Source: Streptomyces orinoci
Lineage (GTDB): Bacteria > Actinomycetota > Actinomycetes > Streptomycetales > Streptomycetaceae
Assembly (NCBI RefSeq): GCF_003121295.1
Contig: NZ_PHNC01000011.1
Coordinates: 62,001 to 126,000 of the forward strand
Direction: 5' to 3'
DNA length: 64,000 nucleotides
Positions 31,044 through 39,262 of this stretch are shown here, in pieces. The position numbers and the translations under genes were made by a program. The notes under the pieces are model-generated. The model was not told where the DNA came from and did no database searches. It worked only from the letters and a program-made list of their open reading frames with translations. How positions within the stretch are numbered: position 1 is the stretch's first letter; every line of letters starts with the position of its first letter.

Positions 31044-31519
31044 GCACCGGGCAGCCGGCCTTCGGCCTCAGCTTCGACCCCCGCGCCCTGACCGACCTGC
31101 TCCAGGCGCCCAGCGACATCCGCGACCTGACCCTTGCCTACCTGCAGGAAGTGGTCAACGCCCAACGGTTCGGGCTCCGGCTGACGGGGGATCTGGAGGG
31201 CTACCGCAAGCTGTTCGTGGACTCCCGCAAGGAGTGGCGCGTCGTCTACGGAGTGCGCCCGGCACCCGAGGCATCCACGCACCGCCAGGAGATCCACGTC
31301 ATCGCGGTCAGGCCCCGTGCCCGCAACGACGTCTACGACACCGTCGGACGCCGCCTGGGGATGACCCGCCGCCCCCTCAGCGCCCGCACCCACGCAGCCC
31401 GCGCCCGCTCCCCGCAGCTGACGACCCGCACCCCGGTCCCGAGGCCGATCCCGCTGCCCTCCGCCATGCCGGGCCTGCCCCGCCCGGCAACGGCCCCCTC
31501 CCGCTCCCAAGTCCGCTGA
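31040..31519 (+). CDS. RelE/ParE-like toxin-fold protein
   Basis: 159 aa, ATG overlapping the DUF4913 stop (ATGA). Residues 8-100 follow the RelE/ParE pattern: LSFDPRALTDLLQ, NAQRFGLRLTGDLEGYRKLF, VDSRKEWRVVYGVRP, EIHVIAVRPRARNDVYDTVG. RelE toxins cleave ribosome-bound mRNA. A 55-residue Pro/Arg-rich tail is unusual for the family. No small antitoxin gene is adjacent; the DUF4913 protein upstream is the only coupled partner. It could be a non-toxic derivative or have an unrecognised antitoxin. Confidence 0.7.
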   Translation: MSTGQPAFGLSFDPRALTDLLQAPSDIRDLTLAYLQEVVNAQRFGLRLTGDLEGYRKLFVDSRKEWRVVYGVRPAPEASTHRQEIHVIAVRPRARNDVYDTVGRRLGMTRRPLSARTHAARARSPQLTTRTPVPRPIPLPSAMPGLPRPATAPSRSQVR

Positions 31520-31537
31520 GTTCAAGGAGGCACGCCT

Positions 31538-32239
31538 ATGCCCCCTGACGCCGCGCCGGCATCAAGGCGGCGTGCGGTGTCCCCGCTCGATGACCGTATC
31601 GAGGCCGCCACCGGCCACGACGTCGACACCCTGTGGGCCTTCCGGGACCGCGGCGTCCTCGATGAGCCACACACCCGCCTGGTCGATCTGCACCGCGAAC
31701 TCGCCCAGGCCGAAACCGGCGTCACCTTCCACCGAACCCTCTTGCACCGCCTGGCCAGTGGCGAATTCCCCGTCGACGCCGCGCTGTTCACGCGGATCGA
31801 CCGCACGGTGGACCAGCTTCAGCAGGCCGCCGCTCAGCGCGATGCCGCCGCGCGACGGGTACTCGCCGCCCTGGAGCCCATCGAGGCCGCCGCCCGCACC
31901 CAACCGGTCGGCCGCGCAACCCCGATATCGGCTGCCGACCATGCGGTGCTGCTCACCATCGCCGGCGGCGCCAAGCTCTACGAGCATCTGCTCACGGGGC
32001 GAATGTCGGTGGTCACCGCCTCCGGCACCCGCATCCCGTACGCCGCTCTGCAGCGCCTGGAATCCGCCGGCCTCCTCTGCCGGGACACCAGTCATCCCGT
32101 CCACGCCGGCCAGCCGGTCACCCTGACCGAGATCGGCCGCGCCGCCCTGGTCGCCACCCGCCGCCCGAAAACCACCCAGGCGCCCAAGGCGGCGACCCGG
32201 CCGGGAGCCTGGCCGGCCACCCCCGCACACCGGCGCTGA
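31538..32239 (+). CDS. Helical-repeat family protein with C-terminal winged-helix-like region
   Basis: 233 aa, ATG with AAGGAGG upstream. Residues 20-120 (LDEPHTRLVDLHRELAQAET, VTFHRTLLHRLASGEFPV, IDRTVDQLQQAAAQRDAAAR) resemble the products of 33632-34105, 34102-34554 and 34568-34990. Residues 130-210 look like a winged helix (HAVLLTIAGGAKLYEHLLTG, LQRLESAGLLCRD, VTLTEIGRAALV). A DNA-binding role is likely for the C-terminal part; the helical domain may mediate oligomerisation with its paralogues. Confidence 0.6.
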   Translation: MPPDAAPASRRRAVSPLDDRIEAATGHDVDTLWAFRDRGVLDEPHTRLVDLHRELAQAETGVTFHRTLLHRLASGEFPVDAALFTRIDRTVDQLQQAAAQRDAAARRVLAALEPIEAAARTQPVGRATPISAADHAVLLTIAGGAKLYEHLLTGRMSVVTASGTRIPYAALQRLESAGLLCRDTSHPVHAGQPVTLTEIGRAALVATRRPKTTQAPKAATRPGAWPATPAHRR

Positions 32240-32270
32240 ACCGCGCCGGCTCCCCCTGTCGAAAGGCCCT

Positions 32271-33020
32271 ATGTCCTCTACCGAACCGGCCACCACGGCC
32301 CCTGGGCGCATGCCCGAACTCGACGTCCGGCTCGATGGTTTCACCGCCGACGAGAAGACCACCGACGCGTTCTTCCACACGGTCGGATGGATCGAAGATG
32401 AGCTTGTTCCGCTGGCCGAGCACCACACCGCGGACGCCGCCCACAGCTTCTACGTCCTGCACGACCCCACAGCCACCCTTGACCACCCCGGTGTATCCCA
32501 GTACGCCGCCTTGCACATCCACCGGGACATGCAGGCGCGGACGTTCCGGTTCGAGCACGCCGTGCTTCCGCTGCCGGCGATGGCGCAGTCCTGGCTCATC
32601 CACCGCGGCTGCCCTCCGGACGCCATCGGGCTCGTTGCGGGGATGGGCCCGGCACCTGCGGATGAGGCGACGAGGGCACTGGAGCGGCGTCTGGCCGGGG
32701 ACGGCGACCACTACGCGCTCGGCTACAGCTACACCAGCGACGACCCCGACGACATGGTCGTCCTCGCCGCCCTGCGCGCCCTCGATGAATGCGCCCCGTC
32801 TCCCTTCCGCGTGGTGGTTGAGGAGGTGGACACCGACGCGTGGACCTACACCCTGCGCGAAGGCGGCTTCGCCACGGCCGGACAAGCACTCCAATGGTGT
32901 GAGGACCGGCTCAGCGGCACGGCTGGCCCGCTGCCGCCGGTCAAACCTGCCGCGTCATCCGCCCGACCGGCTGCCGTCCCGATGAGCGGCATTTCGCGTC
33001 CTCCCGGCCGCTCGCGCTGA
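32271..33020 (+). CDS. Hypothetical plasmid protein
   Basis: 249 aa, ATG with GAAAGG 4 nt upstream. Soluble mixed alpha/beta protein: AFFHTVGWIEDELVPLAEHH, YAALHIHRDMQARTFRFEHA, DHYALGYSYTSDDPDDMVVL, WTYTLREGGFATAGQALQWC. No catalytic signature recognised. Last gene before the 33.05-kb operator-like site; its transcript may end at the hairpin 33105-33123. Confidence 0.55.
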   Translation: MSSTEPATTAPGRMPELDVRLDGFTADEKTTDAFFHTVGWIEDELVPLAEHHTADAAHSFYVLHDPTATLDHPGVSQYAALHIHRDMQARTFRFEHAVLPLPAMAQSWLIHRGCPPDAIGLVAGMGPAPADEATRALERRLAGDGDHYALGYSYTSDDPDDMVVLAALRALDECAPSPFRVVVEEVDTDAWTYTLREGGFATAGQALQWCEDRLSGTAGPLPPVKPAASSARPAAVPMSGISRPPGRSR

Positions 33021-33048
33021 GCGCCAAAGCCGGTTGGGGCGGCGGAAT

Positions 33049-33090
33049 ATAGCCGACGATCGGCGGTTGGCCAAAAGCGCGATTCTCCGG
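33049..33090 (+). promoter_or_regulatory. Operator-like element shared with 2.5 and 29.2 kb
   Basis: Reads ATAGCCGACGATCGGCGG, then TTGGCCAAAAGCGCGATTCT and CCGG. On the minus strand at 2511-2551 the first 26 bases differ at only one position. The core GGCGGTTGRCCAAAA is also in the 29.2-kb palindrome. TTATAC at 33095-33100 just beyond could be a -10 box. It lies upstream of the secreted SH3-domain gene. Confidence 0.6.
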
Positions 33091-33104
33091 ATTCTTATAC
33101 GGCC

Positions 33105-33123
33105 GCCGGGGCGACGCCCCGGC
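33105..33123 (+). terminator. GC-rich hairpin in the leader of the SH3-domain gene
   Basis: GCCGGGGC-GAC-GCCCCGGC, a perfect 8-bp stem with a 3-nt loop. It lies between the operator-like element and the SH3-domain gene, so it could be a terminator for the upstream operon or an attenuator in the leader of the next transcript. Confidence 0.5.
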
Positions 33124-33170
33124 CGGCCTCCTTCACGCATTCCCTTTTCTTCTATGGAGGTTTTTTCCGC

Positions 33171-33518
33171 ATGCGCGCAAACCGTATTGCGATATCCGCC
33201 GCGCTGCTCGGCGCCCTCGCGCTGCCGGTGGTCTCGGCGACCGCGGCGACGGCCGCACCGGCATCCGCCGTGAGCCGCGTTTCAGCTGACCGGCCGTGCG
33301 ACCGGCCCGGCCCGTGGGTGATCGGCACGCAGGCCGTGACCATCCGCTCGAAGGCATCCGCCAAGTCCACCGCCGTCGGCGTGCTCTACCGCGGCCAGGG
33401 GTTCACCGTCCACAAGAGCAGCGGTGGCTGGCACTACATCACCGACAAGTCCACCGGCGTGACGGGCTGGGTGTCCGGCACCTACGTCTACCGCACCGTC
33501 TACATCTGCCTCGACTGA
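33171..33518 (+). CDS. Small secreted SH3-domain protein
   Basis: 115 aa. Sec signal peptide (ISAALLGALALPVVSATAAT, ending near AAPASA), then one bacterial SH3 domain: AVTIRSKASAKSTAVGVLYR, GQGFTVHKSS, GGWHYITDKSTGVTGWVSGT. Two Cys near the ends of the domain could form a disulphide. GGAGG lies 12 nt upstream of the ATG. Such proteins often bind peptidoglycan; here it may be a surface or exclusion factor under control of the 33.05-kb element. Confidence 0.8.
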   Translation: MRANRIAISAALLGALALPVVSATAATAAPASAVSRVSADRPCDRPGPWVIGTQAVTIRSKASAKSTAVGVLYRGQGFTVHKSSGGWHYITDKSTGVTGWVSGTYVYRTVYICLD

Positions 33519-33631
33519 CCGGCGCGCATCAGTAACAGGCTTGTGCAGCAGTCGAGTTCTGCGCCCGCTGGCGCACATTCCCTTCCCTTGAGCAACCGGG
33601 CCGTCGCGCCTGGCGGATAAGGAGTTCTCCT

Positions 33632-34105
33632 GTGTCCGATGACATCGAGGATGTCGTGGGCGTCCTCACCGAGCAGATCGAGGCGCGGTTCGCCATGAGT
33701 ATGGGCGAGTTGAAGGCGGCGGTCGCCGTGGCACCGGCGGCCAACCCGGAGGCGACCGACGTCGTCAAGTGGCACGGGCTTCTCGTCGAGTCCCAGACGG
33801 TGCTGGAGCGCGCGGAAGACGAGCTGCTCGCCGCGCTTGAGACGCAGCCCAGCGAGGTCGACGACCCGACGATGGACCTGGCCCACCGGGTCAACGCGGC
33901 CGTCAGCGCGCGGGATGGGCGCGCCATGGTCGTGCGCTGGCTCCTCGACCCCGCCGCCCCCGGGAAGCAGGGGCTTGCCGCCGAGCGGCTCGCCCGCCTG
34001 GGCCGCGGCTCCCGCCAGGGCCCGGCGGTGCCCACCAGCCCGGCGATCCGACCCGCGACAGCAGCGACCCCGGTACCGGCAGCGCGAGGAGGGGTCCTGC
34101 GGTGA
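33632..34105 (+). CDS. Helical-repeat family protein
   Basis: 157 aa, GTG with AAGGAG 7 nt upstream. Helical: VVGVLTEQIEARFAMSMGEL, WHGLLVESQTVLERAEDELL, LAHRVNAAVSARDGRAMVVR. The pattern (first helix with a xPxxxL turn, an E-rich second helix, and a last helix ending ARD...VxxxL) is shared with three neighbouring genes, so the set arose by tandem duplication. Its stop overlaps the next start (GTGA). Function unknown. Confidence 0.6.
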   Translation: MSDDIEDVVGVLTEQIEARFAMSMGELKAAVAVAPAANPEATDVVKWHGLLVESQTVLERAEDELLAALETQPSEVDDPTMDLAHRVNAAVSARDGRAMVVRWLLDPAAPGKQGLAAERLARLGRGSRQGPAVPTSPAIRPATAATPVPAARGGVLR

Positions 34106-34554
34106 GTGTCCGCCACAAGCCCAGCACCCTGGACGGCCGGCTTCAGGAGATCTTCGACGCTCCGGTTGCCGAGCTGTACGACAGGGCGGCCGGTCCGGAC
34201 GCTTCGGCTGCGGTGTCCCGTGCGATGGAGCTGCGCTCGTTCCTCGCCCTGGCCGAGGAGCAGGTTGCCCGGGTACGCGACCGTGTGCACGAGGCGATGG
34301 CGGCCGACCGCGACATGGACGAGCTGTCCGCCGACGACCTGCGGATGGACGCGCAGTGGCTGGATGCCGCGCTCGATGCCCGCGACGGCTACCGGGCCGC
34401 GCTCGATGACCTGCTGCGCCCGATGCCGCCTCCCGTCCACCAGCCGCAGCCTGTCCGAACGGCCCAGCAGTCCGTCACCACCACCCTGCCGCCTCCCGCC
34501 CTTGCCGCCCCGGCACCGCAGCGTGCCGGGGCGGTACGGGCCCGCCGACCGTGA
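34102..34554 (+). CDS. Helical-repeat family protein
   Basis: 150 aa, GTG overlapping the previous stop. Helices LQEIFDAPVAELYDRAAGPD, FLALAEEQVARVRDRVHEAM, WLDAALDARDGYRAALDDLL, then a Pro-rich tail. It shares I/LxEIF/LYxAPxAxLxD with the 34568-34990 product. Probably soluble and oligomeric; no activity recognised. Confidence 0.6.
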   Translation: MSVRHKPSTLDGRLQEIFDAPVAELYDRAAGPDASAAVSRAMELRSFLALAEEQVARVRDRVHEAMAADRDMDELSADDLRMDAQWLDAALDARDGYRAALDDLLRPMPPPVHQPQPVRTAQQSVTTTLPPPALAAPAPQRAGAVRARRP

Positions 34555-34567
34555 AAGCCCCAGCCGA

Positions 34568-34990
34568 TTGCCCCGCCTCATCTCCAGCGAGATAGCCGGA
34601 CGGATTGAGGAGCTGTACGGCGCCCCGCTCGCCGTCCTCGAAGCCCACGCCCAGGGCCAGCCGCCCGGCATGCTCGCCGCCCTCCTCGCCGGCTACCACG
34701 ACCTCGCCTTCGCCGAGCAGAGCGTCACCTTCCACCGCGAGCGCCTCGCTCAACTCGTCCACCCCGAACGGCAGATCGGCGCCCACGAGGTGTCCCACGT
34801 CCTCGAATGCGCCCGCCGGCTCGCCGAAGCGGTCGCCGTCCGCGACGCCCAGGCCAAGACCGTCTCCGCCGTTCTGAGCAGCCTTGGACGCGTCGAGGGG
34901 CCCGAGCCGTCACCTGCCCCCGCCTGCGTCGCCGCGCCGGCCGTACCCGCTCCGCCCGCTGTGGCTGCGAGCGCTGCTGCCGCCCGCTGA
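34568..34990 (+). CDS. Helical-repeat family protein, TTG start
   Basis: 140 aa. TTG at 34568 is the first start after the upstream stop that precedes the conserved region IAGRIEELYGAPLAVLEAHA; the ribosome site is weak. Further helices are YHDLAFAEQSVTFHRERLAQ and LAEAVAVRDAQAKTVSAVLS. EQSVTFHRERLAQL matches AETGVTFHRTLLHRL in the 31538 gene, confirming the family. Ala/Pro-rich tail. Confidence 0.6.
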   Translation: MPRLISSEIAGRIEELYGAPLAVLEAHAQGQPPGMLAALLAGYHDLAFAEQSVTFHRERLAQLVHPERQIGAHEVSHVLECARRLAEAVAVRDAQAKTVSAVLSSLGRVEGPEPSPAPACVAAPAVPAPPAVAASAAAAR

Positions 34991-35031
34991 CCTTCGGGCA
35001 TCCCCCTTTCCCTCACATAGGAGTTCCTCCC

Positions 35032-35883
35032 TTGGCCCTCACTGCTCTGCCCCCCGACACCGAGGCTGACATCGCCCGGGTCACCGAGGCGCTCGCCATG
35101 ATCACCCCGCGCTGGAACGTGCGGATCCTGCTGGCGCTTTCGGGCCGTCCGCTGCGCTACAGCGAGCTCGCGGGCAAGATCTCCTGGCTGCACAACGGCC
35201 AGCTGCACCCGAAGCTGCGGACGTTGTGCGATGCCGGCCTGGTGGAGCGCACCGAGCACTCCGCGCGGCACGTCACCTACGGCCACACCGAGCGTGCAAC
35301 CGCGCTGCTGCCGGTCCTGCCGCTGATCGCCACGTGGGCTGAGGAGCACCTGGAGCAGCCCACGACGCCGCTGCCCGCCATCGAGCAGATCGAGGACAGC
35401 CTGACCCTGCTGACCCGGAGGCACGCCGCCGCGATTTTGTGGGTGCTCAAGGTCCGCGGGGAGGCCAGCGGCCGGACTCTGGCGAGGATCGTCATGCCCG
35501 GCAGCGACTGGACCAACATCTACCCGCCGCTGCGGCAGCTGGTGGCCGATGGCCTGGTCGACACCGACGGCATCGGTCGGCCCTACCGCCTGTCCGCGGC
35601 CGGGGAGGAGCTGGGGCCCGTCTTCGGGGCCTTGTCCGCGTGGTCCGCCGGGCAGCCCCTCGCGCAGGCCGCCCGGCACCCGGTCTGGGGCCGAGCCGAC
35701 ACCGCGCGGGCTCCGCGTAATTGGGTCAGCCACCCGGTGCGGCTGCCCGCCCCGCCGGTACTGCCGGCCCCGGTGCGAAGTGGCCCGGCCGCGCCACCGG
35801 CGTGGCAGCACCGCGAGTTGTTCTCCCACGCCGCCCCGGCGCGCCCGGCGGCGGCCCTCCTGGCGGGAGGTCCGCGCCGATGA
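35032..35883 (+). CDS. Double HxlR-type winged-helix regulator
   Basis: 283 aa, TTG with AGGAG 8 nt upstream. Two HxlR-like winged-helix domains in tandem: residues 15-95 (MITPRWNVRILLALSGRPLR, YSELAGKISWLHNGQLHPKL) and 120-205 (LTLLTRRHAAAILWVLKVRG, DWTNIYPPLRQLVADGL). The HxlR signature cysteine is absent from both. The C-terminus is Pro/Ala-rich. It overlaps a second winged-helix gene and then an MFS transporter gene, so it may regulate that exporter. Confidence 0.75.
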   Translation: MALTALPPDTEADIARVTEALAMITPRWNVRILLALSGRPLRYSELAGKISWLHNGQLHPKLRTLCDAGLVERTEHSARHVTYGHTERATALLPVLPLIATWAEEHLEQPTTPLPAIEQIEDSLTLLTRRHAAAILWVLKVRGEASGRTLARIVMPGSDWTNIYPPLRQLVADGLVDTDGIGRPYRLSAAGEELGPVFGALSAWSAGQPLAQAARHPVWGRADTARAPRNWVSHPVRLPAPPVLPAPVRSGPAAPPAWQHRELFSHAAPARPAAALLAGGPRR

Positions 35884-36365
35884 ACACCTCCCTGTCCACG
35901 GCCGAGGTCCGGCAGGTCTGCAACCGGTTGTCCTCGCCGGGCCTGATCCGCCTGATCACCGAGATCGACGACAACGGGCCCATCCCGCCGCGCGGACTTG
36001 CCCGCACCCTCGCCGATCTGACCGAGCACCACCTGCGGCAGGCCACCGACGTCGCCCGCGCCCTCGGCCTTGTCCGCATCCGGCCCGGCGCCGGGCTGGG
36101 CCTGACCACCTCCGGCGCGGAGCTGGCCGACGTCTACGACGCGATCGCCCGCTGGGCCCGGCGCCACGCCTACCCGGCACCGGTCGCGGACTTCACCGGC
36201 CGCATCCAGCACACCCTCGCCTTCCTGGCCGGAACTCCGGCGGCCGACCGCCTGCCCAGTGTCCAGGCGCTTGCGGACCTTGCCGGGACGCGCGAGGTGC
36301 TGAACCAGTGGCTGCAGGCCCACTGGCAGGCCGCCCGGCTCGCCGAGCTCGAGTTGGCTGCGTGA
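35880..36365 (+). CDS. Winged-helix regulatory protein
   Basis: 161 aa, ATGA overlap with the double HxlR gene. Winged-helix region at residues 10-80: VCNRLSSPGLIRLITEIDDN, LARTLADLTEHHLRQATDVA, GAGLGLTTSGAELADVYDAI, then helices LNQWLQAHWQAARLAELELA. It resembles a diverged half of the upstream regulator. Its stop overlaps the MFS gene start (GTGA), so the three genes are translationally linked. Confidence 0.7.
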   Translation: MNTSLSTAEVRQVCNRLSSPGLIRLITEIDDNGPIPPRGLARTLADLTEHHLRQATDVARALGLVRIRPGAGLGLTTSGAELADVYDAIARWARRHAYPAPVADFTGRIQHTLAFLAGTPAADRLPSVQALADLAGTREVLNQWLQAHWQAARLAELELAA

Positions 36366-37600
36366 GGCGGCGCATCGCCCCCCGGCACGCACGCCGCCGT
36401 GCCCCGACCCTGCTGCGGGGCGTCTACCTGCCCCGCATGGCTGATGGTGCCGCGTTCGCGATGACGACCTACGGCATCCCCCTGCTGGTTCTAGCCACCA
36501 CCGGGTCGGCGGCGCTGACGGGGCTGGCTTTCGCGCTGGAGTGGGTGCCCAGGCTCGCCGCGTTCACGGTGGCCGGCACGGTCGTCGACCGCCACGGGAC
36601 CGGGCGCGTCTTCCGCGCCGCGTGCGCGGTCCGGGCCCTGATCGTCATGACCGCAGCGGTCGTGTTGACGGTGGTCGGTACGGCGGCGGCGGTGGCGACG
36701 GCCGCGGTGATGGTGCTCGCGGCACTGTCCGGTTTTGCCACCGAGTTCAGTTACGTCGCGGCCGAGACCGCCGGCGGCCAGGCCAGCCGGACGGCCGGAG
36801 CCAGGGCGCACCGGGTGCAGTCCGTCCTGCTGGGCATCGACCAGAGCGCGATGCTCGCCGGGCCCCTGATATCCGGCCTGCTGCTGCAGGCTGGCGGTCC
36901 GGCCGCGATGCTCATCACGCTCGCCGCCTTCTCCCTTCTTGCCGCCTGGCTCAGCCCCCGCCAGGGGGCCGTCCCGGGAGGCGAGGTGTCCAGGGAGGAG
37001 TCGGCGAGCGGGCTGCGGACGGGCTGGGCCACCTTGCGCTCGCTGCCGGCCCTTGCCTGGCTGGTCGGCGGCCTGGTCGTCTCCAACACCGCGGTGGGCC
37101 TGCTCCAGGCGGCTCTGCCGGTCATCGTGGTGGCCGAGCTGGGGCGCTCCAGCGCGGACGCCGGACTGATCTGGTCCGCAGCGGCTGTCGCTTCCCTGCT
37201 GGCCATCACCGCCGCACGGCAGGCGATCGACCGCTGGGGCCTGTGTCCGGTCGGCGCGGCATCCGCCGCCGTGGCCGCCGCAGCAACCCTCGCCCTCTCC
37301 CAAGCCCACAGCTACCGCGCGTATCTGCTGCTGGTAGCGGTGCTGATGGCCGGCGAAGGGGGATTGACGGTCGTCCTACGCACTCTGCGATCCCATCTGA
37401 TCCCGCCCGAGGTGTTCGGCAGCACCCTGGCGGTGACGATCCTGCTGCTCCTGCTGCCCTTCCCCGCCGCCGGCCTGCTCGTCACCGCCGTGCCGCCCGC
37501 CCAGCTCGGGCACGCCGTCACCGCCGCCGCTCTCCTGCAGGCCCTCGGCCTCACGGCCGCCTTCGCCCGGCTGCGCACCCTGCCCGCACTTCCCGCCTGA
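36362..37600 (+). CDS. MFS transporter
   Basis: 412 aa, GTG overlapping the regulator stop. About 11-12 transmembrane helices (MTTYGIPLLVLATTGSAAL, AAVVLTVVGTAAAVATAAVM, MLITLAAFSLLAAWL, AWLVGGLVVSNTAVGLLQAA, LAVTILLLLLPFPAAGLLV). A loop DRHGTGRVFRAACAVRAL fits the cytoplasmic loop 2-3 signature. It resembles drug exporters of the macrolide-efflux type. Substrate unknown; the two coupled regulators suggest inducible export. Confidence 0.8.
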   Translation: MRRRIAPRHARRRAPTLLRGVYLPRMADGAAFAMTTYGIPLLVLATTGSAALTGLAFALEWVPRLAAFTVAGTVVDRHGTGRVFRAACAVRALIVMTAAVVLTVVGTAAAVATAAVMVLAALSGFATEFSYVAAETAGGQASRTAGARAHRVQSVLLGIDQSAMLAGPLISGLLLQAGGPAAMLITLAAFSLLAAWLSPRQGAVPGGEVSREESASGLRTGWATLRSLPALAWLVGGLVVSNTAVGLLQAALPVIVVAELGRSSADAGLIWSAAAVASLLAITAARQAIDRWGLCPVGAASAAVAAAATLALSQAHSYRAYLLLVAVLMAGEGGLTVVLRTLRSHLIPPEVFGSTLAVTILLLLLPFPAAGLLVTAVPPAQLGHAVTAAALLQALGLTAAFARLRTLPALPA

Positions 37601-37634
37601 CCTCCCCGGTTTTGAAAAGGAGCCTTGACCGCTC

Positions 37635-37955
37635 ATGTCCACGCTCACGCAGGACCGGCTGCCCGGCCGCGCCCTCCGCCTCGGGGACGGGCCCACGATC
37701 AGCGAGCAGTTCCACGCCTTCGACTCCCAACCCCCCTGGATATACCGCGACCTGGAGCGCCTGGTCGCCCAGCGCCTTGCGGCGGGAGCCAAACGGGTCG
37801 GGATGAAGGCGCTGTTCGAGGCCCTGCGCTGGCGCCACCCGCACGGCGTGAAGGGCCTGAACAACAACTACACCGCGCTGTACGCGAGGCGGCTGCTAGC
37901 CGAGCACCCGGAGTGGTCCTCAGCGATCGAACTGCGCCGCCGTCGCAGCCCGTGA
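37635..37955 (+). CDS. Small conserved phage/plasmid protein
   Basis: 106 aa, ATG; AAAAGGAG lies about 11 nt upstream. Pattern FHAFDSQPPWIYRDLERLVA, KRVGMKALFEALRWRHPHGV, LNNNYTALYARRLLAEHPEW. I recall this motif set (NPxVY, KxLxExLRW, LNNNYTxxYAR) from many phage and plasmid genes of unknown role. Basic, probably a DNA-binding accessory protein. Confidence 0.7.
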   Translation: MSTLTQDRLPGRALRLGDGPTISEQFHAFDSQPPWIYRDLERLVAQRLAAGAKRVGMKALFEALRWRHPHGVKGLNNNYTALYARRLLAEHPEWSSAIELRRRRSP

Positions 37956-38008
37956 ACCTCCCTCATCAACCACTGCCATTTTTCACCTGATCCTTGAGGA
38001 GCACCCTT

Positions 38009-39262
38009 TTGTCCGACCGTCCCGTCGTCCTGGTCGTTGCTGCGGCCGACATGGAAGCCGAGGCGTATCGCGGCTACTGCCTGGAGAGTGTGGCTGCCGC
38101 CTACGACGTCGTCCTGATCACCGGCGAGGAGCCGTCGTGGGAGGTCCCGTACATCCGTGACTGCGTGGTCGTGCCCGATCCGACCGACCAGGCGGCGCTG
38201 TTCGCTGCAGGCCGCACCCTGGCCGACCGCTACGACCTGGCCGGGGTATTCACCTGGACCGAGTGGTACCTCGTCCCCGTCGCCCGCCTCGCTCGCCGGC
38301 TTGGCCTTCCCACCACCGCGCCGGAGGTGATGCAGGCGTGCCGCAACAAGGCCACCTCCCGGTCCCTGTTCGCCCGCCACGGGGTGCCCTCGGCCGCCTC
38401 GGTGAGCGTGCGCACCCTCCAGGAGGCTCAGGCGGCGGCCGAACAGATCGGGTATCCGGTCGTGCTCAAGCCGGCAAGCCACGCGGCCAGCATCGGCGTG
38501 ATCCGCGTCGACACCCCCGAGCAGCTCGACGCGGCGTACGAGTTCGCCGACCGGGCGGCCGGACGGGGGCTGGAGAACCGAAGCGTGCTGGTCGAGGAGT
38601 ACCTCGACGGGCCCGAAGTCTCGGTCGAATGCGTCACCCACCGCGGCCAGACCACCGTCGTCGCGGTCACCCGCAAGACGGTCAGTGCCCCGCCGTTCTT
38701 CGAGGAGCTGGCGCACTCGGTCGACGCCGCCGACCCGCTCGTCGATGTGGTCGCCCCCGTTGCGCGGGCCGCAATCCGCGCGCTCGGGATCACCGACGGC
38801 GTCAGCCACGTCGAGATGCGACTCGTGGACGGCCGGCCCCGGCTGGTGGAGGTCAACGGCCGCATCGCGGGCGACATGATCGGCCACCTGGTCCGCCTCG
38901 CCACCGGCATCGACCTGCCGCGCGCCGCCGCCGACATCGCCTGCGACCGCGCCCCCGACCTCACCCCGACCAGGTCCTCGGCCGCCGTGATCCACCTGCT
39001 CTACCCCGAGACCTCCGGCACCCTCACCGAGCTGCGCTTCGATGGTGCCCGCCCGCCGTGGCTGGAGCGCATCCACATCCAGCACCACCCCGGTGACCAG
39101 CTCCTGCTGCCGGCGGACGGCGGGGATATGTTCACCGCCCGGATCGGCTACCTGATCACCACCGGGCCCACCGGCGATCTGGCACGCGCCCGCGCCGAGC
39201 AGGCAGCCGGTTCCCTCACCATCCAGCTCACCCCTGCCGCCGGTAGGGGGCCGGACGCGTGA
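38009..39262 (+). CDS. ATP-grasp ligase
   Basis: 417 aa, TTG with GAGGAG 7 nt upstream. Rossmann-like N-terminus (VVLVVAAADMEAEAYRGYCL), then the ATP-grasp fold: CRNKATSRSLFARHGVPSAA, IGYPVVLKPASHAASIGVIR, VLVEEYLDGPEVSVECVTHR, and the metal-binding VEMRLVDGRPRLVEVNGRIA. It matches carboxylate-amine/dipeptide ligases of the BacD type in overall pattern. It would form an amide or peptide bond with ATP; substrates unknown. It is coupled to an MFS transporter and a HAD protein, suggesting a small biosynthesis-and-export unit. Confidence 0.85.
   Translation: MSDRPVVLVVAAADMEAEAYRGYCLESVAAAYDVVLITGEEPSWEVPYIRDCVVVPDPTDQAALFAAGRTLADRYDLAGVFTWTEWYLVPVARLARRLGLPTTAPEVMQACRNKATSRSLFARHGVPSAASVSVRTLQEAQAAAEQIGYPVVLKPASHAASIGVIRVDTPEQLDAAYEFADRAAGRGLENRSVLVEEYLDGPEVSVECVTHRGQTTVVAVTRKTVSAPPFFEELAHSVDAADPLVDVVAPVARAAIRALGITDGVSHVEMRLVDGRPRLVEVNGRIAGDMIGHLVRLATGIDLPRAAADIACDRAPDLTPTRSSAAVIHLLYPETSGTLTELRFDGARPPWLERIHIQHHPGDQLLLPADGGDMFTARIGYLITTGPTGDLARARAEQAAGSLTIQLTPAAGRGPDA

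Noticed and set aside
33632..34990. Possible fusion of the three adjacent helical genes into one protein
   Set aside because: Stops are clear, and each gene has its own GTG or TTG start.
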